A stretch of 64,000 bases of DNA from positions 1 through 64,000 of the forward strand of contig CAWDCE010000003.1 of NCBI GenBank assembly GCA_963800725.1, read 5' to 3'. Below are positions 1-9,258 of the stretch, one piece after another. A model generated the notes under the pieces. It had not been told where the DNA came from. It did no database searches and worked only from the letters and a program-made list of their open reading frames with translations. Source of the DNA: Bog-473 sp963800725 (GTDB taxonomy: Bacteria; Actinomycetota; Acidimicrobiia; Acidimicrobiales; RAAP-2). The position numbers were made by a program, and so were the translations under genes. Position 1 is the first letter of the stretch; each line of letters starts with the position of its first letter.

Positions 1-169
1 ATCCCTCGGGACTCAGATGAATCAAGGGGAAGCACTCATCGTCGTCAACATTGAATACCGTTATCTTGATCGTATATGTCTTGCATTCCTACTGGATGAG
101 TGCATGCGCACTGTCCAACGCCTCATAAGTTCAAACACTCGCCCAATGCACGGAAGACTTGCAGCGGAT

Positions 170-1348
170 CTAACCAGGAACCTTCGGTATCCGGGGATTA
201 GCGACGAGCAATTCAGCCTCTTGGTACCAGCCAACTGGATTCGGGTGATACCACGTTTTCACCCCGGGCAAGGCCGCATCTACGAATGGCTGAATGAGCC
301 AGCGATTCGGATTGTTCTTCGTGGCGAATAGTTCGTGGTTTGGCGGTCCTGCGAAGAGAGTTGATGTCTTTTCAAAAACGAAGTTAGACGTGTGGGTTAG
401 ATTATTGAGCAGGTCAACACATCGCTGCTCCATTGCATCTGCAGCAATCTGAAGTCCGCGAATGCGGGCCCCTACTTGGATGAAGGTGCTTCCAAAATGG
501 CCTGAGCGGAGCGTGTAACTCGTATCTCCTTCAAGGTACGGGTAACCAACAAGGACGATGTGGGCGGTTGGACTTGCTTTGAGATGAATCTCCTTGAGCA
601 CGTTGAATATCCGATTCTGGAGGGTCCCGCCGTAGACCAGGTTTTCGGCTCGAGCCAGATTTGGTGCGCAAGTCGCACCGTCCCTAAAGTTGGCAATCAA
701 GCAATAGTGGACTATGTCCGAGAAGTACGCATCATTTCCCCCAATCGTCAGGAAAATCAGGTTGTAGCCGCTATTCACGGCATTCAGCTGAGGACCAACA
801 TTACTGTGTTGGGACTGAAAGAAATCTGACGTGGTCGCTCCACTGCACGCCGGCATTCTGAACAAATGCGTCCTGGTTGAAGGGCGCGGCTGAACGAGTC
901 GTTGAAACTGACGGGCGTAGTTGTATGCCGATCGGTAACAACCCGTTGGTCCGTAATATCCGCCGGCTCCATTCCCGGCAGAATACGAATCGCCAAGAGT
1001 CAGAATAGAAAGCGTCCCAGCCCCGCTCGATGGGGTACCACAAGATGGATCGTTCGTTTCCGTCCACGTGAGCTTGACAACGACTGAACTGGGAGTCGAT
1101 TGAGTTCCTACCAGTGTGATGAGAAACTGAGGCAGACCAACCGCTGTATTGAGGTTCAGGCCTGTGAGATTGACGGATCCGGTGCTGTCTAACGGACTAC
1201 TTGGAATTCCCGAGATTACATTTCCATCCCCATCTTCAAATTGGACAGAACCACTTGTGTAAGCAGTTGGGGCTGGTGACTGAACTTGGAGACTTGAGTA
1301 GGTGGTTGGCAAGCAAAGCTGAGTTGGAACAACAAGACTCGATGCCAA
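170..1348 (-). pseudogene. SGNH/GDSL-family secreted esterase, 5' end lost at an IS element
   Basis: The product belongs to the SGNH hydrolase fold, which cleaves ester bonds in lipids or acylated glycans. Block I (GDSYSAGNG) lies near residues 119-127, the GGND block near 203-206, and a YHPNPVG motif close to the C-terminus supplies the catalytic His. Residues 1-105 resemble an Ig-like or spacer segment. The only start in the frame is a TTG at 1348 and no signal peptide is present. The frame stays open upstream of that TTG into the terminal repeat of the IS3 element, ending only at the transposase stop (1424-1426). I infer that the true start and secretion signal were removed by the insertion or by a linked deletion. 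The sequence beyond the far end of the IS shows no matching N-terminus. The family call is sure; the state of the gene is inferred. Confidence 0.75.
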
Positions 1349-1381
1349 GACCCGGATTGGACCCTGCCCGCACGCTCCTCC

Positions 1382-1405
1382 GGGTCTGCTGAAGGTTTGG
1401 TTTCC
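1382..1405. repeat. IS3 terminal inverted repeat, left (orfB side)
   Basis: This 24-bp sequence is the exact reverse complement of 2636-2659. It includes the dinucleotide TG expected near IS3 ends. The SGNH reading frame runs through it. Confidence 0.85.
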
Positions 1406-1423
1406 GATTTCGGTTAACAGGTT

Positions 1424-2308
1424 TCAGGCGGCTTGAAGCTCGGTGTCAAGTATCTCAAATTCGACTGGAGTGAGTCGACCGAGGACACGTTGGCGGCGCC
1501 GACGGTGATAGGTCCGTTCTATCCAGGTGACGATGGCGATGCGGAGTTCCTCTCGGGTTTCCCAGCGTTGGCGGTCGAGCACGTTCTTTTGCAGCAGTGA
1601 AAAGAACGACTCCATGGCTGCGTTGTCGCCACACGCGCCGACCCGACCCATCGATCCGGTCAGTCCATTGTGCTTCAACGTACGGACAAATGCCTTGCTT
1701 CGAAATTGAGATCCCCGGTCCGAATGAATTATCACGGTGCCGACCGGGCGACGGAGGGCAATGGCATTGCGCAACGCTGAGACGGCGAGCGCGGCGGTCA
1801 TCCGTGCATCGAGGCTGTAGCCGACGATGCGGTTGGAGTAGACGTCCTTGATGGCGCAGCAGTAAAGCTTGCCTTCGTTGGTCCGGTGCTCCGTTATGTC
1901 CGTCAGCCACAGCGCATTGGGCCGCTCTGCGGTGAAGTCGCGTCCCACCAGATCGTCGTGGACCGGAGGTCCGGCCTTCTTGGAAAGGCCTTTCTTCTTG
2001 GCAAAGACGCTCCAGATGCCCTGTTGCGAGCACAGGCGCCACACCCGACGCTCGCTGGCGCTGATGCCGGCGTCGGCCAGCTCAACCGAGTCGGCCAGCT
2101 CGTCGGAGATGAAGCGATAGCCGAATGCCGGGTCGTCGTCGTGAATGTCGATGGCGGCATTGATCAGCTGCGCCTCGTCCCAGTCACGTTGAGAGACCGG
2201 GTTCCGGCGCCACTTGTTGAAGGCTTGGGTGGAGAAGCCCAGCACCCGGCAGGTCACCGTGACGGGGATCCCGTCGGCGGCAAGGTCAAGGACCAGCGGG
2301 TAACTCAT
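1424..2308 (-). CDS. IS3-family transposase orfB (DDE integrase core)
   Basis: This is a 294-residue rve-type integrase that carries out strand transfer of the IS. The catalytic triad is visible: Asp137 in LTDITEH, Asp197 in IHSDRGSQF and Glu233 in AMESFFS, a DD(35)E spacing. An HTH_21-like region (DDDPAFGYRFISDEL) precedes the core. The ATG overlaps the orfA stop codon within a run of seven A on the coding strand (2308-2314), the usual IS3 arrangement for -1 frameshifting to an OrfAB fusion. The length is normal and the frame is intact. Confidence 0.92.
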   Translation of the reverse strand: MSYPLVLDLAADGIPVTVTCRVLGFSTQAFNKWRRNPVSQRDWDEAQLINAAIDIHDDDPAFGYRFISDELADSVELADAGISASERRVWRLCSQQGIWSVFAKKKGLSKKAGPPVHDDLVGRDFTAERPNALWLTDITEHRTNEGKLYCCAIKDVYSNRIVGYSLDARMTAALAVSALRNAIALRRPVGTVIIHSDRGSQFRSKAFVRTLKHNGLTGSMGRVGACGDNAAMESFFSLLQKNVLDRQRWETREELRIAIVTWIERTYHRRRRQRVLGRLTPVEFEILDTELQAA

Positions 2309-2593
2309 TTTTTTGAAGGGAGCTCCCGAGCAAAGTAGGCGGCGGCCCGGCGCAAGATCTCGTTCTCCTGCTCGAGCACCCGGTTGCGCTTCTTCAGCTC
2401 ACGCAGTTCTCGCGGCTTCAGCTTCCTTTAGACCGGGGCGCACACCGTCTTCAACGTCGGCCTTCTTGATCCAGGCGTGCAGCGTGGCCTCTGAGATGCC
2501 GAAGTCCTTGGCGATCTGGGCAAAGGTGGCTTCCCGTTTGCGTGCCACTCTGACGACGTCAGCGCGGAACTCGGCGGGATAAGGGGCTGGCAT
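2305..2593 (-). pseudogene. IS3-family transposase orfA (HTH), internal frameshift
   Basis: OrfA is the DNA-binding partner of IS3 transposition. The first 55 or so residues (YPAEFRADVVRVARKRE, then FGISEATLHAWIKKADVEDG) give the HTH. The frame then breaks near 2410-2425 and stops at 2399. One base out of frame the expected leucine-zipper region (ELKKRNRVLEQENEILRRAA) continues to 2305 and ends ...SKK-stop over the A7 slippery run. One indel therefore separates the HTH from the zipper. Whether this is a real lesion or an assembly error cannot be told here; the downstream slippage site is intact. Confidence 0.8.
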
Positions 2594-2635
2594 GGTTCCA
2601 TCCTTTCGAGAGAGCCGAAGCTCTCAACGTTAAGT

Positions 2636-2659
2636 GGAAACCAAACCTTCAGCAGACCC
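2636..2659. repeat. IS3 terminal inverted repeat, right (orfA side)
   Basis: The exact reverse complement of 1382-1405. It marks the orfA-proximal end of the element, about 43 bp upstream of the orfA start and 75 bp from the next gene. Confidence 0.85.
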
Positions 2660-2733
2660 CTCTTTCCCACCGAGGGTTGCCAGCCAAAGGTGTAACATTC
2701 GCTGCGTCCGCGAGTTGCAAAGGGAGAATAAAG

Positions 2734-3127
2734 ATGCCCGAGTTCCCTGCGATTGCTCACGTGGCACTAACGGTGACGAGCCTTGAACAGAGTGTGCCTT
2801 GGTATAAGAAACTGTTCGGCTCGGACCCAATCCTTGAGGAGGACTCAGGTTCGTTCCGAGCGCGTCGCTTGGCTTACCGGCGGCACAATCGTTGGGCTAA
2901 CTCAGTTTCCTGACTTGGAGAGCGATGAGCCGTTCAACGAGCGGCGAGCGGGGCTCGATCATCTGGCTTTCGGCTGTACCAGCCGTGACCAGTTAGAGGT
3001 ATGGGAAATCCGTCTGAACGAACTCGGCATTCCCAACGGTGGCATCGTGGACACGCCTGACTACTCGGCGTTGTCGTTTCGAGATCCCGACAACATCGCA
3101 CTTGAGTTCTTCGCACCCCGGCGCTGA
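2734..3127 (+). pseudogene. VOC-superfamily (glyoxalase/dioxygenase fold) protein, frameshifted
   Basis: The ATG at 2734 follows a good ribosome site (AGGGAG). The N-terminal half reads IAHVALTVTSLEQSVPWYKK LFG..., a typical first beta-alpha-beta unit with its metal His. Near 2860 the frame shifts by one base and continues as WLTGGTIVGLTQFPDLESDE, then GLDHLAFGCTSRDQL and ALSFRDPDNIALEFFAPR to the stop at 3127, giving the second metal His and the terminal Glu. The rebuilt protein, about 130 residues, is a complete single-domain VOC protein. Its substrate is unknown. It starts 75 bp beyond the IS3 element. Confidence 0.75.
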
Positions 3128-3641
3128 GTCCGGCGGAGATGCCGACTGCTTAGAGGCCATCCAATACCGCCGCATCGGGGCGACGGATTGGCACGTATGC
3201 CACACCCTCGGCACTACCTGCGGTTGCCCCCTCAATCATCACCAAACATCTAGCCGAGTGCCACGTCCGGAGTGCTCGTCTAGTGGGCGTACCGTCGGGG
3301 GGACACGGATTTAGCCCAAGACCCCGGCTTCGCAGTAGTTGCGTCTTCATCGAGCTGGGTGGTCGTCATGTTGATTTGGGCCTGGATCATGCGGCGGCGA
3401 GCCGGGAAATCGGCGAAAGCGGTGAAGTCACCTGAGCCGCCAGTTGTTCCCAACAACCCAGCACCGACACGGTGACCTTCCCATTGCGGCCCCTTGGAAC
3501 GGATTGGACAAGCCCAGCTGATCTACGGCGTGAGGGCCACTCCAACGCAGTCCGTTCCTGCTGGGCGATTTCCAATGAACAATGCCCCCAAAGGTTCTCG
3601 AAGACTGAGTCCAGCGTCGCAGGCTCTCCCTCATCGAAAAC
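3128..3641. other. No convincing gene
   Basis: About 510 bp between the VOC gene and the DUF998-like gene. Short overlapping frames exist on both strands (for example 3387-3716 on minus), but none has a recognisable motif or a good ribosome site. Confidence 0.5.
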
Positions 3642-4284
3642 GTGATGGTGCCAAATCTCGGGATCTTGGCTAGCAACCATCGTCACTACCTTCGGTGTCA
3701 TTGCCTTGATCGCCAAATCGGTCCAACTCGTCGTCCTCGTCGCTCTTCATGTTCTCCCGACTGGGTACAGCCCAATGCGAGATGCCATCAGCGACTACGG
3801 CGTGGGCCGCTATCGCGTCTACTTCGCCGTGCAGGTGTGAGGTGGTGCAGTGGCGTGTGCTGCCGTCGGCCTCGCGTTCGCCCACGTACATCCCTATGGG
3901 CCCACCTTCGTCGTGGTGGCGCTGCTGGTGAATGCCATAGCGCGACTGCTAATGCCGGCATTCCCCACCGACCAGTCGGGCAGCCGCTTGCAGACGGTGA
4001 GAGGCACGATCCACGTGGTGCTCGCCATCGTCGCGTTCGCGGCAATTGCGGCAGCGGCCAGCAGCCTCAGCGGACTGTTGAACCACTATCAGGATTGGCA
4101 CCGCATCAAGACGCCCATAGAGGCACTCGGCTGGATCGTCCTCGTTGGCGCCATCGCCACAGCCGTCGCAATTGTGGGGCCCCGACTCAAGAGGAACTTC
4201 GGAGTCATCGAGGGGATCTTCACCTTGTCGGTGATCTTGTGGCTCTACGCCATATCGATCGAACTTATTCGTTTCGCCAAGTAG
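3642..4284 (+). pseudogene. DUF998-like integral membrane protein, frameshifted
   Basis: The C-terminal part is an intact frame from 3850 with about four membrane helices (for example FVVVALLVNAIARLL, VVLAIVAFAAIAAAASSL and LGWIVLVGAIATAVAIVG). Directly upstream, one base out of frame, the sequence reads FGVIALIAKSVQLVVLVALH then SPMRDAISDYGVGRYR, the signature start of DUF998 proteins, up to a stop at about 3840. A single frame change near 3840 rebuilds a roughly 200-residue, six-helix protein. A further shift near 3670 may be needed to reach the ATG at about 3645. DUF998 function is not established. Confidence 0.65.
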
Positions 4285-4562
4285 CGCTGCGTTCTAGATG
4301 CGATTCCCGGCAACGTGGTTGAAGATCTATTGATCCGGTCCCAAGGGGCGCGCTGACGCGCTACCTCGAAGTTGCCGATGGCGATCCTCGCTGGGTCGGG
4401 GATCCTGCCCCAGTTCGCAGGGGTAGGGGACCGGCCACATCGCAGACATGCCTCGGCTGCCTTGAGGGCAGCCGGGATGAGGGCAGAGTCCAGCGAGATC
4501 CGAAGAGTTCATCGGCGCCGTCTATAGGCGCGGGTCAAGTCGCGCGGTCGGACGAACTGCGC

Positions 4563-5159
4563 TTACTCATCGAAAGGGGCGGCGTCGATCAGGTCCAAGA
4601 ATCCGAAGTTCCTGACGAGCGCAGCAGCACCCGAGTACGGCTTCCTCGCCGCTTCCGATTCGAAGACCTCTGCGATCGCGCGTTTCATTCCGAGTCGGGG
4701 TGACTCAGCTATGAGGGCCTCCAACCACTCGGGTGCGATCTGATCGAGGCGTAGACCGACGACATCGGCCGCGGCGCCAAGATGGACACCCGCAACTTCG
4801 GGCCGTGCCTCTTGTGCAGTGCTCAATTCCATATGTAAGGCGACGGCGTCAAATATCAACGTCGCGTCGTCCACTGACCCGTCGGTATCCACAACGTGTT
4901 TTGCTGCGACCCCGGCCCCTTTGAAGTGGAATGGCGTGACGCCGTCATCCAATTCGGTGCCCAGGGCGATGTCGTGCAACATGCTCGCCGTGTACAGAAG
5001 TTCTGGATCGAAGGAAAGATTGGCGATCGAGAGCAGGTGAGCGCCTAACTGATACGTCCGTTCGCTGTGCCTCACCAAAAACGGCGGTTCGATCCTCTGG
5101 GCCATGGCAGCCGCACCTCTTGCCAGACCCGAATCGGGCACCGCCATTAGTTTCACCAT
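4563..5159 (-). CDS. HD-domain protein (putative metal-dependent phosphohydrolase)
   Basis: The product has the HD fold, used for phosphate-ester or nucleotide hydrolysis with bound metal. Visible residues are the first His (LVRHSERTYQLG), the HD doublet in TASMLHDIALGTELDDG, a His in DAVALHMELS and the Asp-rich DVVGLRLDQI. The nearest relatives by pattern are the cyanamide hydratase / HD-superfamily proteins in actinobacteria; the substrate is unknown. An upstream ATG at 5180 is possible, but the ATG at 5159 has a GAGGAG ribosome site about 10 nt upstream, so it is preferred. The gene stands alone between intergenic stretches. Confidence 0.8.
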   Translation of the reverse strand: MVKLMAVPDSGLARGAAAMAQRIEPPFLVRHSERTYQLGAHLLSIANLSFDPELLYTASMLHDIALGTELDDGVTPFHFKGAGVAAKHVVDTDGSVDDATLIFDAVALHMELSTAQEARPEVAGVHLGAAADVVGLRLDQIAPEWLEALIAESPRLGMKRAIAEVFESEAARKPYSGAAALVRNFGFLDLIDAAPFDE

Positions 5160-5180
5160 GAGTCCGTTCCGTCTCCTCAA

Positions 5181-5510
5181 CTAGGCGTCGGCGAGCGGCA
5201 GCGACTACGTGAAACGTGTTGTCGCCCAGATGAATAGCCATGATCGGTCCGATGCCCTCGCTGGCTGCGATGACACGACCTACTCCTGATACCGCTGGTA
5301 TTCGAGGACACTACTGCCGAGTCCCGCTGCCCGCACGATAAGAAGTACTGGGTCAGGATCAGTGGCGCTCCCTCGCCAGCTTCGCCTGCCACTGCTTTAC
5401 AATTCTTCGAGGCCCTGGGTCCAGTCGCTCCGGTTTGAAGATCCCATGCCGGCAAGATCGTCCGAGTTAGTGTTCTGCCATAGCGATTGCGCAATCCAAG
5501 GGGGCGGGTA
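5181..5510. other. Intergenic, divergent promoter region
   Basis: About 330 bp between the HD gene (minus) and the membrane protein (plus). Nothing coding is recognised. It presumably holds both promoters, but no clear -35/-10 pair could be assigned by eye. Confidence 0.4.
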
Positions 5511-6347
5511 GTGATCGATCTGTCGGTGGTGCTCAGCGCGTCGAGTTCTGGGGTTCCGATTAATGGCGCCAATCCGGGATGTGGCTCGGCAACCCAGTGC
5601 GTTTCTGTCCCCTTTCAAACCGTCGGAGGCAGTAGCGGAGTGACGCTGAGCCCCACCGTGGGGGGCATCTCTTCGATCGCCAGCGTCTTGATTGAAATAA
5701 TTGCGGTAGCGTCCCTGGCCGCTTTGGTCGGGATCATCATCATTGCCATTGTGGCCAATCGGGCTGATCCGGACCCGACCGGGCGTCGTCCCCAGTCGGT
5801 CTATTACTTCGTGGTCTCCTTCGTCACCCTCACCACCGCCATTTTGGGCTCTGCCCTTTTCGTGGTCTCGCTGCTCTGGCTGACTGCTCACCATTCGTCA
5901 TCGGCCAATCACTCGATTGCCCGACTCATGCTTGTCAGCGTCCTCATTCTCGCGGTAAGTGCGCTGCTCTTGATTGTCCACCTGCGTCGAGGGCTCCAGC
6001 TCGCCCGAGCCAGCGACTCGCCGGCCAACCCCTCCCATCGGATCGGACAGAGTTACATCTCCGTTGTCGCTTTCGTGTCCATCTTGACGCTCTTGATAAC
6101 CGGAGTGCTCACGATCTACTTGATCTTTTCCATCGCGGCTCCCGGCACATTCGGCGCTGCGGGTGGTCGGAGTGGGTCCACACGTATCTTGGTGGAGATG
6201 CTCTACCTGGCGGTGGTCGCGATCATCGTGCTCTGGTCGCATGGGTCACTCTTGACACCAAGGCTTGGCCTCTTCGGTCATAAGTCCGGCGACAGCGATG
6301 CGCAAGTCATCAATGAAACGGCATCGGGATCCATGCCGTTCGTGTAG
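5511..6347 (+). CDS. Uncharacterised multi-pass membrane protein
   Basis: No family is recognised. The GTG at 5511 follows a GGGGGCGG stretch and is preferred over an upstream start at 5487. A Ser/Gly-rich N-terminal stretch of about 50 residues precedes five predicted membrane helices: SVLIEIIAVASLAALVGIII, then YYFVVSFVTLTTAILGSAL, LMLVSVLILAVSALLLIV, VSILTLLITGVLTIYLIF and MLYLAVVAIIVLW. The C-terminal tail of about 30 residues is polar. The frame is uninterrupted, unlike many neighbours. No operon partner is close. Confidence 0.7.
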   Translation: MIDLSVVLSASSSGVPINGANPGCGSATQCVSVPFQTVGGSSGVTLSPTVGGISSIASVLIEIIAVASLAALVGIIIIAIVANRADPDPTGRRPQSVYYFVVSFVTLTTAILGSALFVVSLLWLTAHHSSSANHSIARLMLVSVLILAVSALLLIVHLRRGLQLARASDSPANPSHRIGQSYISVVAFVSILTLLITGVLTIYLIFSIAAPGTFGAAGGRSGSTRILVEMLYLAVVAIIVLWSHGSLLTPRLGLFGHKSGDSDAQVINETASGSMPFV

Positions 6348-6586
6348 TGAAGCGCGGTACTTGTGGAGGTCGCTCGGATTCGGTCGGACTCGTGGATATT
6401 CCCGAATCAGCGGTTTGATCGCAGGATCGGGCGAGCAGGTCCGGCTTCGAGCTCTCCTCAGCGGTGGAGACGGCCAACTGATGGCCCGCCTGGCTCGTGC
6501 CATCTCCAACGAGGGAAAGTTGCGGTAAATGGCCACAGGTTTCGCAGTGGGCCTCTCTTGAATCACCCAGCGATCAGAATGCCAGC

Positions 6587-6958
6587 ATGAGCGTTTCCGG
6601 CATCCTGATCGCAGAGAGCCTCTCCACGGGCAGCCCGCTTGTGGGTGTGACCCTCCAAGTTCACAAGGTGAGCAGAGGTGACGCCGGAGACGTGAGCGCT
6701 CGACAGCCCCTCACCTGGACGTTCATTGAGTTCACCGTGGAAGATCAAGTCGTGGCCGATCTCGTTGAAGCATTGAGCCGCTCGCTCAAGCCCGACGGCG
6801 GCTGGTACTGCGACTTTCGTACAACCGAAGAGACCTTCGTGGTATTTGCGAGAAAAATCTTTCGCTATGCCCGTGGCGACGCGGCGGCTCGAGAAGAAGC
6901 CAAGGCATACGGTCGATCGTTAGGCGTTCCCGAGGGGCAGCTTGACTGGACCGAATAG
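6587..6958 (+). CDS. Conserved actinobacterial protein of unknown function
   Basis: A soluble product of 123 residues. Recognisable blocks are PLTWTFIEFTVEDQ, GGWYCDFRTTEETFVVFA and FRYARGDAAAREEAKAYGRS, ending VPEGQLDW. This pattern recurs as a stand-alone uncharacterised protein in actinobacteria, as I recall it. The ATG at 6587 is chosen because upstream sequence in the frame is not protein-like. No catalytic motif is evident. Confidence 0.7.
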   Translation: MSVSGILIAESLSTGSPLVGVTLQVHKVSRGDAGDVSARQPLTWTFIEFTVEDQVVADLVEALSRSLKPDGGWYCDFRTTEETFVVFARKIFRYARGDAAAREEAKAYGRSLGVPEGQLDWTE

Positions 6959-7119
6959 CGCATTGGTGTCGAGGCTGAGCGAATCGCTGACGCCGCACCT
7001 TTGGGGCGGACAGTCTCCTTCGTGGAGTCGTGATCATTGAAGTTTCACCGGTGAGGTCGCCCATGATTTGTTGCTTGCCAGTCTCGTGAGCCCCTCCGTC
7101 ATAGGTGCAAAGATTGCAC

Positions 7120-7611
7120 ATGGCTTCGTACAACCCGCTGGTCTGGCATGACTTCTTCATGGGCACGATCGGCGCAGCGGCGGCACTCACTGGGCTGCTT
7201 TTCGTCGCGATCTCGATCAATCTCGAGCAGATTCTCAAGTACCCTCAGCTTCCGGGCCGAGCCGCAGGAACCCTGGGGATCTTGGTGAGTGCTCTGGTTG
7301 TTTCGGGATTCGCGCTTGCTCCGGGCCAGGGTACTCGTGGCCTCGGCATCGAGATCGGTGTTGTTGGCGCGATCGTGGCCGTACAATGCCTGTGGGTGGC
7401 GCGGGGCAAAGGCCGACCCGGTGAACCCAAATTGTGGAAATTTTCACACCTGGCTACTTTGCTGCTCCCGGGTCTCGCATTCGTGGTCGGCGGGATGAGC
7501 CTGATCGCCGGTGGTGCGGGAGGCCTCTACTGGGTACTCGGTGGAGTCTTGCTTGTTTTCGTCTCCGCGTCGATCAATGCGTGGGTATTGCTGGTCGAGA
7601 TCAAGCGTTAG
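7120..7611 (+). CDS. Four-helix membrane protein, 'modulator of FtsH protease'-annotated type
   Basis: The product (163 residues from the ATG at 7120) begins NPLVWHDFFMGTIGAAAALT GLLF, the conserved start of a family often auto-annotated as modulators of FtsH in actinobacteria; that function is not demonstrated. Four membrane helices follow: the one above, GTLGILVSALVVSGFALAPG, IEIGVVGAIVAVQCLWVAR, and a long pair LATLLLPGLAFVVGGMSL plus GLYWVLGGVLLVFVSASI. The last residues are charged. It stands alone; the next recognisable gene is convergent. Confidence 0.7.
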   Translation: MASYNPLVWHDFFMGTIGAAAALTGLLFVAISINLEQILKYPQLPGRAAGTLGILVSALVVSGFALAPGQGTRGLGIEIGVVGAIVAVQCLWVARGKGRPGEPKLWKFSHLATLLLPGLAFVVGGMSLIAGGAGGLYWVLGGVLLVFVSASINAWVLLVEIKR

Positions 7612-7682
7612 GCAGCATTTGCGGTGATGCCCCAGTTCGCTGGACCGTGGAGGGTGCACAGGTTCTCGGTAAGCAGCGCTTC

Positions 7683-8043
7683 CTAAGAGCCTTGAAGAAT
7701 GCCAAACCGGCCTAAGGGACGACCCCGCTGGCTGGGACTGGTTTGTCTGCCAGATTTCTGTATCGCCGGGGTTGAGCGCGACACCGACCACTTTGTCGAT
7801 TTGCTCACTTCGGCTGACGTCGTGTTCGCCTTCTTGGAGTGCATCGGCTCGGCGAAGATTTCTGCCATCGTGGTCGATCGTCGGCTCATCCCAGAGCACT
7901 AACGGGCCTTGGGGCGGATCCGACGGCGGAACATCGTGAGCCACCCGATGTCCGTCACGCACCAGTTCGGTCGGCGTGCCCTCTGAGAACCAGCGGGCTT
8001 CGTGGCGCTTGTAGGGGTCTTGGTACCAGCCCACGGCTTTCAT
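7683..8043 (-). CDS. Small GWYQDP-type (DUF2510-like) protein, 3' end uncertain
   Basis: The start (ATG at 8043) encodes MKAVGWYQDPYKRHEARWF followed by SEGTPTELVRDGHR and PPSDPPQGPLVLWDEP. This GWY-DP/W-G-LVRDG pattern is a small soluble actinobacterial family related to DUF2510. The middle (DGRNLRRADALQEGEHDVSR) is plausible, but the frame then runs on to 7444, overlapping the convergent membrane-protein gene by 168 bp. Another frame stops at 7683. A frameshift near 7850 is likely and the end given is an estimate. Function unknown. Confidence 0.5.
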
Positions 8044-8550
8044 TTCCAAGAGTCGTTTTCACCGCACAAGCGTGGAGACAGGATGCATTGGCCTCGGATC
8101 GGAGGGTCCGTCATTGCCTGGGGAAGCGATGCAATGGTGTGGCGGCCGCCTGCGGAGCGCTTTACTTCGGACCAACATCTCGTGGACCAGCGGGAATTCG
8201 AGATGACCGCGGTCCAGCTCGCAAGACCGGAGCGGACCGTGTGGACTGCATTCTCCACATTGCCAAGATGGTGGTAGCGAATTCGAAGCCTGTCAGCCGC
8301 TGCAGTTGGCCCTTGGCTTGTCTCGGGGCTACTCCCTAGGCCAAATCAAAATGGGAAACGGTGTCCACATCGGGTCCGAAAAGGCGCGCGCAAGCTCAAC
8401 GGCAATGCGGCGACGAACCCACCCTTGGCTCCACCAGATCGCGGGAGAACGTCGCTTGGAGAAGGGGGCCATCGGGTGAGTCGCGTGTCCCCGGGCAGGC
8501 ACAACGGGGACGCTCCTCCCGATGTGAGAGTGGGTCGTAATGTCCGAGTC
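8044..8550. other. No convincing gene
   Basis: About 500 bp between the GWYQDP-type gene and the alpha/beta hydrolase. Frames here (for example 8040-8258 minus, 8425 onward plus) look like shadows or non-coding extension of the hydrolase frame. Confidence 0.45.
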
Positions 8551-9258
8551 ATGCAACTGGTCCTCCTCCACGCACTTCCGCTGGATGCGAGAATGTGGGC
8601 CAACGAGATACAGCTACTGCCAGCAGCGACGATGGCGCCCACGCTTTACTCGTTCGGCGAATCGATAGGGGACTGGGCAGAGGCTGTTCTGGACTTGGCC
8701 TGCGATGAAGACGGGCTGGTGGTTGTTGGCAGTTCCGTGGGAGGTTCCTGTGCGCTCGAAATTGCTCGTCAGGCTCCGAGTCGGGTCAAAGCCATCGTCC
8801 TAATCGGAGCCAAGGCAGGCGTAAGACCCGACCCATCTTTTCGAGATGAAGCCATCCGTACCCTCCGCGAGGAGGGAATGGAAGGTGCATGGCCGAAGTA
8901 CTGGGCCGGTCTCTTTGGCACAAATGCAGATCCCGGAGTGGTTGATTCCGCTCGGCGGATTGCCTGTTCTCTCGAAATCGGTGACATCGTTGGGGGTGTG
9001 AAGGCGTTTCACAATCGCCACGATCTGACGGACTTCGCTCGGTCCTGGCCAAAGCCACTCGTGGTCATTCACGGCGATCAAGACGGATCGCCTCCACGCT
9101 CTGCAGCTTTTGAGACCGCATCTTCTCCCCTTGGCGAAATGCACGTCATCCAAGACGCCGGCCACTACACCTCACTCGAAAAGCCGTTGAACGTCCAAGG
9201 GATCATTCGAGGCGTCTTGGCGAGGGAAATCGGAAATCTCCGTACGCCAGGTGAGTAG
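8551..9258 (+). CDS. Alpha/beta-hydrolase fold protein
   Basis: A 235-residue serine hydrolase. MQLVLLHALPLDARMW supplies the first strand and oxyanion-hole region. The nucleophile elbow is VVVGSSVGGS (Ser62), the acid is in VVIHGDQDGSPP (about residue 176-178), and the His is in DAGHYTSLEKP (His205). The cap region is short. The likely substrate is an ester or lactone but is not deducible. The start at 8551 is chosen because the translation upstream in this frame is not conserved-looking. It is convergent with the next gene. Confidence 0.85.
   Translation: MQLVLLHALPLDARMWANEIQLLPAATMAPTLYSFGESIGDWAEAVLDLACDEDGLVVVGSSVGGSCALEIARQAPSRVKAIVLIGAKAGVRPDPSFRDEAIRTLREEGMEGAWPKYWAGLFGTNADPGVVDSARRIACSLEIGDIVGGVKAFHNRHDLTDFARSWPKPLVVIHGDQDGSPPRSAAFETASSPLGEMHVIQDAGHYTSLEKPLNVQGIIRGVLAREIGNLRTPGE

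Larger units (their letters stand above)
1382..2659 (-). mobile_element. IS3-family insertion sequence, about 1.28 kb
   Basis: Two overlapping transposase frames (orfA, orfB) on the minus strand are bounded by a 24-bp perfect inverted repeat: 1382-1405 and 2636-2659, with core CTGAAGGTTTGGTTTCC. Size, gene order and the DDE residues are typical of IS3 elements. No clear 3-5 bp target duplication is seen next to the repeats. The element lies between the 5'-truncated SGNH gene and a VOC gene. The orfA lesion described separately suggests this copy may not transpose unaided. Confidence 0.9.

Noticed and set aside
17..331. 104-residue plus-strand frame
   Set aside because: It overlaps the 3' end of the SGNH gene in antisense and has no motif; most likely a shadow.
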